DNA from: Bacillota bacterium
GTDB lineage: Bacteria > Bacillota_C > Negativicutes > Sporomusales > Sporomusaceae
DNA length: 13,803 nucleotides
Assembly: GCA_023441125.1 (NCBI GenBank)
Contig: JAEZQV010000021.1
Coordinates: 1-13,803, forward strand
Direction: 5' to 3'
A program made the position numbers and the translations under genes. This document shows positions 6,888-13,254 of the stretch, piece by piece. Below the pieces are notes generated by a model. The model was not told where the DNA came from. It did no database searches and saw nothing but the letters and a program-made list of their open reading frames with translations. How positions within the stretch are numbered: position 1 is the first letter of the stretch; each line of letters opens with the position of its first letter.

Positions 6888-8345
6888 GATGGGGAATCTT
6901 TAGAAAAACTGCAAAACATGTTTGGCGACCGCGCAACAACCGATCTGTTTGAACGCAGCTTTTATCAGCGCGATCTGGCGCCGGTGCCGGATTTTTTGGT
7001 TAAGCCGCTGGCCGTTACTTTGCCTGATATTGTGCTGCGGCCCCGGAGTACCGAAGAAGTCGCGGCTGTCGTCAGTCTGGCGGCAGCGCACAATATCCCG
7101 GTTACAACACGGGCGGGCGGGTCTACTGTCTATTTCAACACCGTATGCACCCGCGGCGGTATCATTCTCGACAGCAACGGCCTGGATGCCATGGTAACGG
7201 TGGACAGCGACAATAATACCGTCCGGGTTGGCGCCGGCATAACCTGGTGGAAACTCGCGCAGGTTCTTAAGCGCAGCCGGCTGGCGTTGTGTTCTTATCC
7301 CAGCAGTGCGCAGAGCGCCACTGTCGGCGGCTGGCTGGCGATGATGGGCTATGGTCTGGGCAGCCTGGCATACGGTCCGCTTAGCGAGCAGGTTATCGCG
7401 GCTCAGGTGGTGCTGCCTGACGGCAGTAGCCGGGAATTAACGAAAACAAGCCAGCCGCCGGTTGACTGGCTGGCGGCCTCGGAAGGCACGCTAGGGGTTA
7501 TTACCGAGGTCGAGCTTAAGGTCCGGCCTCAGCCGGAGGCCGAGTGGCATGGTTTGGCGGCCTTTGGCAATGCCGCAGCTATGCAAAAGTTTATCGAAGC
7601 GGCAGCGGCTTTGCCGGAAAAACCGTTTAATTTGCATTTTAGCGATCCCGGCTGCAATGCCCTGCGTCACCGGCTGGGTCTGGGCAGTGCCCAGGCGGCT
7701 GCTGTTTATACCGTTGCCTTTGATGCCGATGGTACACACCAGGAAGCCGAGGCGGCTTGTCAGGCCTATCACCGCTGCCTGAAACTGACAGACGGCGAGG
7801 ATTTGGCGGGAGAGGGCGAAGCGGAGTGGCAGCAGCGCTTCTTTTCTCTTGTTTTAAAACGGGAAGGACCTTCCCTGCTGGGGGCGGAAATTTGGCTGCC
7901 GGTGGCCGGGCTTGCCGGCTATCTGGAGTCAGTGACCGCCCTGGAGAAAGCAAAATTCCTGGGACTGAAAAGCTACGGCCATATTGTTACCCCGAGCCAG
8001 GCCATGGTTATGACCATGTTTAACGCTGATGAGCGGGATACGGTGGGCTACTTGCAAGGCTTGGCCTTTGTGAAAAAACTGCAGGACATGGGCGCGCGGT
8101 TTGGCGGCAGACCGTATGGCATCGGGCTGTGGAACACGCCTTATCTGGCGCGCTGTTACAGCCAGGCTGAATTGCGTGCGCTGCGGGAGCGAAAAAGGCT
8201 GCTTGATCCCCAGGGGATTATGAATCCGGGCAAACGGTATGAAGCGCCGCTATTGCTGAAGCCGGCATTATTTAGCGTAGGCATGGATTTGCTGGCGGCC
8301 ACAACACTGGTATACCGCGGCAGGGTTGGGAGGAAACAACTATGA
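6885..8345 (+). CDS. GlcD-like FAD-binding oxidoreductase (PCMH-type)
   Basis: A protein of 486 residues. The FAD-binding-4 (VAO/PCMH) domain covers about 47-215, with VLRPRSTEEVAAVV, RAGGSTVYFNTV (77-88), SATVGGWLAMMGYGLGS (144-160) and ASEGTLGVITEVEL. The FAD-linked oxidase C-terminal domain ends with LLDPQGIMNPGKRYE (about 439-453). Family: glycolate oxidase GlcD and D-lactate dehydrogenases, which oxidise 2-hydroxy acids. The loop at 77-88 departs from the usual GGGTGLSGG of GlcD, so the substrate is open. After the oxidase domain a tail of about 33 residues contains a hydrophobic stretch (LLLKPALFSVGMDLLAATTLVY), possibly a membrane anchor or an interaction helix. The gene is translationally coupled (ATGA) to the Fe-S protein that follows, as expected for a GlcD-GlcF type pair, and it sits between two lipoyl carrier genes. 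Confidence 0.88.
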   Translation: MDGESLEKLQNMFGDRATTDLFERSFYQRDLAPVPDFLVKPLAVTLPDIVLRPRSTEEVAAVVSLAAAHNIPVTTRAGGSTVYFNTVCTRGGIILDSNGLDAMVTVDSDNNTVRVGAGITWWKLAQVLKRSRLALCSYPSSAQSATVGGWLAMMGYGLGSLAYGPLSEQVIAAQVVLPDGSSRELTKTSQPPVDWLAASEGTLGVITEVELKVRPQPEAEWHGLAAFGNAAAMQKFIEAAAALPEKPFNLHFSDPGCNALRHRLGLGSAQAAAVYTVAFDADGTHQEAEAACQAYHRCLKLTDGEDLAGEGEAEWQQRFFSLVLKREGPSLLGAEIWLPVAGLAGYLESVTALEKAKFLGLKSYGHIVTPSQAMVMTMFNADERDTVGYLQGLAFVKKLQDMGARFGGRPYGIGLWNTPYLARCYSQAELRALRERKRLLDPQGIMNPGKRYEAPLLLKPALFSVGMDLLAATTLVYRGRVGRKQL

Positions 8346-9508
8346 GTGCAGGCAGTTTTTACAAGAATCTAACGGAGGAAGCGCTTATCTGCGGCCGGTG
8401 CGGCAATTGCCGGAGCGACTGTCCGGTTTACCGGGAAATAGGCTGGGAATCTGCCACACCGCGCGGGAAGGTATCGCTGGCGCGCGAGTTATTGGCCAGA
8501 AACGGCGGCAAGCTGAGCCCGGAATACGCCAAACGCGTTGCCCAATGCACCCTGTGCGGCGCATGTACTAAGGCTTGCGCCGCCAGAATTGACCTGCAGG
8601 CATTATGGCAGGATCTCCGGGCCCAGGTGGTAGCCGCCGGCCAGGCGCCGGCCGCTTATACGGCCATGGTCGCAAATCTGCAAGAAAAAAAGAATATTTC
8701 CAGTTTCGCCAATGTAACCCGACTGGACTGGGCCGAGGAACTGGAAGAAATACCTGCCAGTCTTGACCAGGAGCCGGGCGCGGCAATCGTATATTTTGTG
8801 GGCTGCGTATCCTCGTTTTTTCCCCGGGCGGCCCAGGTGCCTGTGGCTATAGTGCAATTGCTGCAAAAAGCCGGGGCAAATTTCACAACGCTGGGGCCGG
8901 CAGAATGGTGCTGCGGCTTTCCGCTGTTAGCAGCCGGACAACCGGAAGCTATCGCTGAATTTGCCCGGCATAATGTGGCTCAGGTGCGGGAGCTGGGGGC
9001 CCAGACACTTGTTACCGGCTGCGCCTCCTGCTACCATGTCTTTCGTCATGTCTACCCGGAGCTGGTGGGCGAGCCCCTCGGTTTTCGCCTGGTGCATGCG
9101 ACCGAGTTGCTGGCTGAACTGCTTACAGCCGGCCGATTGGCTCCCCGCGAACTGAACATTGCCGTAACCTATCACGATCCCTGTGATTTAGGGCGCAACA
9201 GCGGTGTTATTACCGCGCCGCGGGCTATTATCAACAGCATTCCCGGCGTGCAGCTGCTGGAAATGGCGACGGCCGGCGAAGAGTCCACCTGCTGTGGCGG
9301 CGGCGGGAACCTGCAGGGGGCTGATCCGGAGCTGGCTGACGCCATTGCCCGCAAGCGGATTCAGGAAGCAGCGGCAACCGGCGCTGCCATCGTGGTGTCG
9401 GCTTGCCAGCAATGTGAACAAATGCTGGAGAAGGCCGCCAGAGCAGAAAAATTGCCGCTAACCGTTATGGATGTCGCCGAATTATTGCTGATGGCTGTGG
9501 CCGAGTAG
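8342..9508 (+). CDS. GlcF/HdrD-like iron-sulfur protein with two CCG domains
   Basis: A protein of 388 residues. Two ferredoxin-type [4Fe-4S] motifs are complete: C17-x2-C20-x2-C23-x3-C27 and C69-x2-C72-x2-C75-x3-C79. Two cysteine-rich (CCG) domains follow, both complete: C155, C190-C191, C227/C230, and C281, C317-C318, C355/C358. Family knowledge: this architecture is shared by GlcF, LldE-related proteins and HdrD; in heterodisulfide reductase, CCG domains hold noncubane clusters that split a disulfide. Expected role: electron transfer from the FAD subunit encoded just upstream, with which it overlaps as ATGA. Since lipoyl carriers flank the pair, the CCG site may act on a lipoyl disulfide, which is inference. 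There is no membrane segment. A plain glycolate or lactate dehydrogenase role remains possible. Confidence 0.9.
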   Translation: MSAGSFYKNLTEEALICGRCGNCRSDCPVYREIGWESATPRGKVSLARELLARNGGKLSPEYAKRVAQCTLCGACTKACAARIDLQALWQDLRAQVVAAGQAPAAYTAMVANLQEKKNISSFANVTRLDWAEELEEIPASLDQEPGAAIVYFVGCVSSFFPRAAQVPVAIVQLLQKAGANFTTLGPAEWCCGFPLLAAGQPEAIAEFARHNVAQVRELGAQTLVTGCASCYHVFRHVYPELVGEPLGFRLVHATELLAELLTAGRLAPRELNIAVTYHDPCDLGRNSGVITAPRAIINSIPGVQLLEMATAGEESTCCGGGGNLQGADPELADAIARKRIQEAAATGAAIVVSACQQCEQMLEKAARAEKLPLTVMDVAELLLMAVAE

Positions 9509-9534
9509 CGTACGGTCAGAAAGGAGGATAACAG

Positions 9535-9945
9535 ATGAGCGTAAGTACAGGGATTTTTCCGGACGACCTGCTGTTTGACACTCACTACCAATGGATAAAA
9601 GCCGCCGGCAATACCGTGCTGTTTGGTTTGACGCCTTACGGTCTGGAGATAACCGGCGACATATTGTATCTGTCGTTGCCGCCGGTTGGCGCCGCGGTGG
9701 CCGCCGGCAATGCCTGCGGCTCACTGGAAGCCGGCAAGTGGGTAGGCAGGGTGTATGCGCCGGTATCGGGACGAGTGACCAGGATTAATGAAACTGTGCT
9801 GGCCAGTCCGGCCCTGATTGGTCATAATCCGTTCCATAACTGGTTTGCTGAAATTGAACTCAGCCGGAGCGCCGAACTGCATGAACTGATGGATGCGGCC
9901 GGCGTGCGCGTCTGGCTGGCCAGGGAACTGAAAGACAATGCGTGA
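9535..9945 (+). CDS. GcvH-like lipoyl carrier protein 2 (LbpA-like)
   Basis: A protein of 136 residues with the H-protein fold: HYQWIKAAGNTVLFGLTPYG, then GDILYLSLPPVGAAVAAG, then the lipoyl hairpin SLEAGKWVGRVYAPVSG with K68 as the lipoyl lysine, and a C-terminal NWFAEIELS plus ELHELMDAAGV helix close to that of H proteins. Like carrier 1 it has GKW around the lysine rather than the ESVKA of glycine cleavage H protein. The two carriers are clearly diverged paralogues, not a recent duplication. The ribosome binding site AAGGAGG (9521-9527) is excellent. The gene overlaps the sLpl(AB)-like ligase by eight bases, suggesting that ligase as its dedicated modifying enzyme. The likely client is the GlcD/CCG-domain pair just upstream. 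Confidence 0.9.
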   Translation: MSVSTGIFPDDLLFDTHYQWIKAAGNTVLFGLTPYGLEITGDILYLSLPPVGAAVAAGNACGSLEAGKWVGRVYAPVSGRVTRINETVLASPALIGHNPFHNWFAEIELSRSAELHELMDAAGVRVWLARELKDNA

Positions 9946-11086
9946 GCCATATAACTATACCAACTTCCGGGTTTTGGATTCGCCGCCACGGACGGCAGCC
10001 GAACATATGGCGCTTGATAAAGTGATTATAGAGCTGCACAGCCGGGGAGAAATTCCCAATACCTTACGGTTCCTGCAATTTAAGCCCTGTGCCCTTGTCG
10101 GTCTGCATCAAAATACATATTTGGAAGTTAATGTGCCCTACTGCCGGCAGAACGGGATTGACATAAACCGCAGGATTACCGGCGGCGGCAGTTTGTACTG
10201 GGGTCCCCTTGAAGTAGGCTGGGAAATGTATGCCAGTAAAAGAACTCCCGGTATTCCCCGGAAGATTGAGAGTATGTACCGGTTATTATGTGAAGCTATG
10301 GTGCACGGGTTGAACAAATTAGGACTTAAGGCCGCCTACCGGCCGGTTAATGATATTGAAGTGAACGGGCGCAAGCTCGCAGGCACCGGCGGCACCGAAC
10401 TGGCGGATTCTTTTGTGTTCCAGTGCAGTTTGCTGGTTGATTTTGCTGTTGATGAGATGCTGCGGGTACTCAGGCTGCCGCTGGAAAAACTGGCGGATAA
10501 AGCCGTAAAATCCATGCAGGACAGGGTGACCTGCCTCCGGGAACAAGTGGGATATGTGCCGGACCACCGGCTTATCAAACAGGCGGTTCTAGGCGGCCTG
10601 CGCGAAATGCTAACCTACGAATTTTCGCCCGGGGAACTGACTTTGCCGGAAAGGCAGTTGTTAACCCGGTATTTGCCGGAGTTTCAGAGTGAGGCCTGGA
10701 TTTTCGGCCAGGCAGGCAATCTGGTTAACACCCTTGACAGTGTGGCCAGCTACAAAGCGCCGGGCGGGCTTATCCGGGTGCAGATGCGGCTGGACGAAAC
10801 CATCCGCACCATTAAATATGTAATCATCAGCGGTGATTTTTTTGCCTATCCGGCCAGGGTTATCAATGATTTGGAAACTGCCCTGAAAAACACGCCCATT
10901 GATAAAGCGCGAATTGCTGGTACGATTGACAGGGTCTTGTCGGCCAGTCAGGCTGAGATTCCCGGTGTACTTACCGAGCATTTGCTGTCGGCAGTGCTGC
11001 TGGCTATAGAACAGGCCAAGCAAGAGCAGGCTGCCGTACCGATTGTGACGCCGGAGGTTGATTATGAAAACCGTAAAACAATATGA
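9938..11086 (+). CDS. lipoate-protein ligase, sLpl(AB)-like
   Basis: A protein of 382 residues. The N-terminal LplA-type catalytic domain (about 1-250) has NRRITGGGSLYWGP (about 77-90), PVNDIEVNGRKLAGTGG (about 136-152, K146 the catalytic-type lysine) and FVFQCSLLVDF. The C-terminal portion (about 265-345) contains PGGLIRVQMRLDETI and GDFFAYPARVINDLETAL, matching an LplB-like accessory domain fused to LplA. That fused layout and the RRITGGGS form point to sLpl(AB), the ligase of the alternative lipoate assembly pathway linked to LbpA proteins. Expected reaction: ATP-dependent attachment of octanoate or lipoate to the carrier lysine. It overlaps carrier 2 by eight bases upstream and the FAD oxidoreductase gene by 23 bases downstream. 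Family assignment is from memory of sequence features. Confidence 0.87.
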   Translation: MREPYNYTNFRVLDSPPRTAAEHMALDKVIIELHSRGEIPNTLRFLQFKPCALVGLHQNTYLEVNVPYCRQNGIDINRRITGGGSLYWGPLEVGWEMYASKRTPGIPRKIESMYRLLCEAMVHGLNKLGLKAAYRPVNDIEVNGRKLAGTGGTELADSFVFQCSLLVDFAVDEMLRVLRLPLEKLADKAVKSMQDRVTCLREQVGYVPDHRLIKQAVLGGLREMLTYEFSPGELTLPERQLLTRYLPEFQSEAWIFGQAGNLVNTLDSVASYKAPGGLIRVQMRLDETIRTIKYVIISGDFFAYPARVINDLETALKNTPIDKARIAGTIDRVLSASQAEIPGVLTEHLLSAVLLAIEQAKQEQAAVPIVTPEVDYENRKTI

Positions 11087-12137
11087 CGCTGTTGTCGTCG
11101 GCGCCGGCCCGGCCGGCAGTGCGGCGGCCAAAAGGCTGGGGCAAGCCGGCCTCCGCGTGCTTATGCTGGAGCAGAAACAGGCGATCGGCGCCGGCGTGCA
11201 ATGCGCCGAGTTTGTGCCGGCAATTATTGCCCACCATGCAAGTCTTCAGAAATGTCACATTGCGCAGCCGATTAAAGGCATTAACACCTATGTCAACGGC
11301 CGGCTGGAAAGTACGCTTACGGCGCCGGGTTATGTGCTTAACCGGGCCTGTTGGGAAGCAGCGCAGGCGGAGGCGGCGGAGCAGGCGGGAGTTTCCCTAA
11401 GCCGGGGGTCCCGCGTCACCGGGATTGAGGGGAAGGTTGTCACCATTGCCAGCGGCAACAGCCTGTGGGCGGCTGCCGCCGATTATATCCTGGGGTGTGA
11501 CGGTCCGCGTTCGCTTGCCGGCGCAGCGCTTGGCAATGAGCCGCAGGCATTGTGCATAGCCCTGCAGTATGAACTGGCGCTGGCAAAGCCAATGACCTAT
11601 GCGGCGATTTACTTTGAACCGGCCTATTATGGCGGGTATGCCTGGGTTTTTCCCAAGGGAGCAACGGCTAATGTCGGCTTGGCTGTCCATAGTGCCTACA
11701 AAGACCATTTACCGGCGCTCTTAACGGAGTTCTGCCGCAAACTGGCAGCAGAGGAACTAGTCCGGGAAAAACCTGTTTTAACGGCAACAGGCGGCCTGAT
11801 ACCGGCCGGCGGTTTGGTTAAGCGGCTGGGAAGCGGCCCGATACTGCTGGCCGGGGATGCCGCCGGCTGTACTCATCCGATTACCGGGGCAGGGATTCTG
11901 AATGCTGTTGTGAGCGGTCACCTGGCAGCCAGGACCATACTTGCGAGTATTGGCCGTAAGGATGCCCAGCCGCTGGCCGAGAAATATACCCGGGTCATAA
12001 GCGACGAGTATGGCCGGCAGTTTGCCATTGCCTGTGACCGTTTGCAACGCCGCACTGCGGAATGGACGGATAATAAGGCTGAATTTCTGGCGCTTATCCG
12101 GCGGAGCTGGGTTGCTTTTCCGGAGTATTATGCATAA
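11064..12137 (+). CDS. geranylgeranyl reductase-family FAD-dependent oxidoreductase, LipT-like
   Basis: A protein of 357 residues. Seen: an N-terminal Rossmann FAD motif YDAVVVGAGPAGSAAAKRL (GxGxxG at 13-18) with E36 ending the second strand, a GCDGPRS motif (about 144-150), and the second FAD contact GDAAGCTHPITGAGI (about 264-278) typical of the geranylgeranyl reductase/FixC group. Known members reduce isoprenoid double bonds, but proteins of this family also occur beside sLpl(AB), LipS1 and LipS2 in alternative lipoate loci, where they are called LipT and proposed to supply electrons. The neighbours here fit LipT well. The start ATG 11064 is chosen because GGAGG (11053-11057) lies six bases before it; a TTG two codons earlier is too close to that site. 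The gene starts inside the end of the ligase gene. Confidence 0.85.
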   Translation: MKTVKQYDAVVVGAGPAGSAAAKRLGQAGLRVLMLEQKQAIGAGVQCAEFVPAIIAHHASLQKCHIAQPIKGINTYVNGRLESTLTAPGYVLNRACWEAAQAEAAEQAGVSLSRGSRVTGIEGKVVTIASGNSLWAAAADYILGCDGPRSLAGAALGNEPQALCIALQYELALAKPMTYAAIYFEPAYYGGYAWVFPKGATANVGLAVHSAYKDHLPALLTEFCRKLAAEELVREKPVLTATGGLIPAGGLVKRLGSGPILLAGDAAGCTHPITGAGILNAVVSGHLAARTILASIGRKDAQPLAEKYTRVISDEYGRQFAIACDRLQRRTAEWTDNKAEFLALIRRSWVAFPEYYA

Positions 12138-12166
12138 CCGGACGGATTTTTCCGGGATTTGTTTAC

Positions 12167-12174
12167 AGGGAGGG
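12167..12174 (+). promoter_or_regulatory. ribosome binding site fixing the LipS1-like start
   Basis: AGGGAGGG sits six bases before ATG 12181. The frame is open upstream to 12010 inside the FAD oxidoreductase gene, but that part reads as a shadow and has no initiation signal, so 12181 is taken as the start. Confidence 0.6.
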
Positions 12175-12180
12175 CTGAAT

Positions 12181-13254
12181 ATGGAGGAAGTCGGTATAGT
12201 GGAAAGCCCGGAATATGTTCAGACCAGTTTAGCCGGAGCCATGGCCCTGGGGCTGGAACCGGGGAGTTTTTACCGCAATGCGTACCCGGGGAGTTTGAAC
12301 TTATTAATGACATACCAGGACGGCTGCCGGGCCAACTGCAGTTACTGCGGCCTGGCCAGACAGCGCCGGGTCGAAGCCGATAACAACACCTTTATCAGGG
12401 TGAAATGGCCGGCTTATAAGCTGGCCGCTATTATGAAAATGCTGTCCAAGCCGCCACAGGCGGCAGCCGCCAAGGTGCAAAAACTGGGCCGGATCTGTAT
12501 CGCCATGATTACTCATCCCCGGGCGGCCGGAGATTGTCTTACGCTTGTCAGGCAGGTGCATACGGCGGCACAGCTGCCGGTTAGTGTCCTGGTTTCACCA
12601 ACTGTTTTAACAGACCCCGGCGCCTTTTTCCGGGAGCTCAAAACAGCCGGGGCAGAGCGGGTTGGCATTGCTGTCGATGCCGCTACGCCGGCAATCTTTG
12701 CCGCCATGCGGGGCCGCCCGGTGAACGGGCCGCACCGGTGGGATACTTACTGGGCCGCTATTGCACAGGCGGCCAAGGTGTTTGCCTGCGGCTATGTCAG
12801 CGTCCACCTTATTGTCGGTCTGGGCGAAACGGAACAGGAGTTGGTGCAGACGATCGGCAAGGCCGGTGATTATGGCGCCCAGGCTCATCTTTTTTCCTTC
12901 TGCCCGGAGCCAGGCAGCTTGTTAAGTCAGCAGCAGCCGCCCGCTTACGGCCGGTATCGCCGTTGTCAGCTGGCCGCCTTCCTGCTTAACAGAAAACAGA
13001 TCAGGCCAGACGACATTTCTTTTGATAGGCAGGGAAAAATAACCGGTTTTGGCCGGCGCCTGGACGAACTGTTAGGTGAGAATTTAGCAGCCGGTGAGCC
13101 GTTTATGACCTCCGGCTGTCCTAACCGGGAAGGCTGTGTGGCCTGCAACCGACCGTACGGCAATGAACGCCCGGGTCCGGTGCTGCGCAATTACCCCTTC
13201 CAGCCGGAAACACAGGATATAAATAGTATTAAAGGACAGATATGGGATGACTAA
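12181..13254 (+). CDS. radical SAM protein, LipS1/LipS2-type lipoyl synthase component
   Basis: A protein of 357 residues from ATG 12181. The radical SAM motif is C49-x3-C53-x2-C56 (CRANCSYCGLARQRR). VSVHLIVGLGETEQE (about 206-220) is a BioB/LipA-like SAM-binding strand. Near the C-terminus SGCPNREGCVACNRPYG gives C313-x5-C319-x2-C322, a plausible auxiliary [4Fe-4S] site. Together with the next gene it matches the two-protein lipoyl synthase described for Thermococcus kodakarensis and sulfur oxidisers, in which LipS1 and LipS2 together insert the two sulfurs. Which partner this one is I infer only from gene order, so no symbol is given. It looks unlike LipA at 3347, lacking the N-terminal C-x4-C-x5-C motif. 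Alternatives are BioB-like or other sulfur-inserting radical SAM enzymes, but the context favours lipoate. Confidence 0.85.
   Translation: MEEVGIVESPEYVQTSLAGAMALGLEPGSFYRNAYPGSLNLLMTYQDGCRANCSYCGLARQRRVEADNNTFIRVKWPAYKLAAIMKMLSKPPQAAAAKVQKLGRICIAMITHPRAAGDCLTLVRQVHTAAQLPVSVLVSPTVLTDPGAFFRELKTAGAERVGIAVDAATPAIFAAMRGRPVNGPHRWDTYWAAIAQAAKVFACGYVSVHLIVGLGETEQELVQTIGKAGDYGAQAHLFSFCPEPGSLLSQQQPPAYGRYRRCQLAAFLLNRKQIRPDDISFDRQGKITGFGRRLDELLGENLAAGEPFMTSGCPNREGCVACNRPYGNERPGPVLRNYPFQPETQDINSIKGQIWDD

Noticed and set aside
6421..9945. Glycine cleavage system, suggested by the two GcvH-like genes
   Set aside because: No gcvT, gcvPA or gcvPB is present and both carriers have GKW around the lipoyl lysine instead of the H-protein pattern.
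12138..12155. Inverted repeat CCGGA...TCCGG in the gap before the LipS1-like gene, considered as a terminator
   Set aside because: The stem is five pairs with no proper T-run after it, and the next gene has a strong ribosome binding site with no sign of a promoter.
12010..12180. Upstream extension of the LipS1-like frame into the FAD oxidoreductase gene
   Set aside because: The added residues have no family character, overlap a well-supported gene by over 100 bases and lack a ribosome binding site, while ATG 12181 has a strong one.
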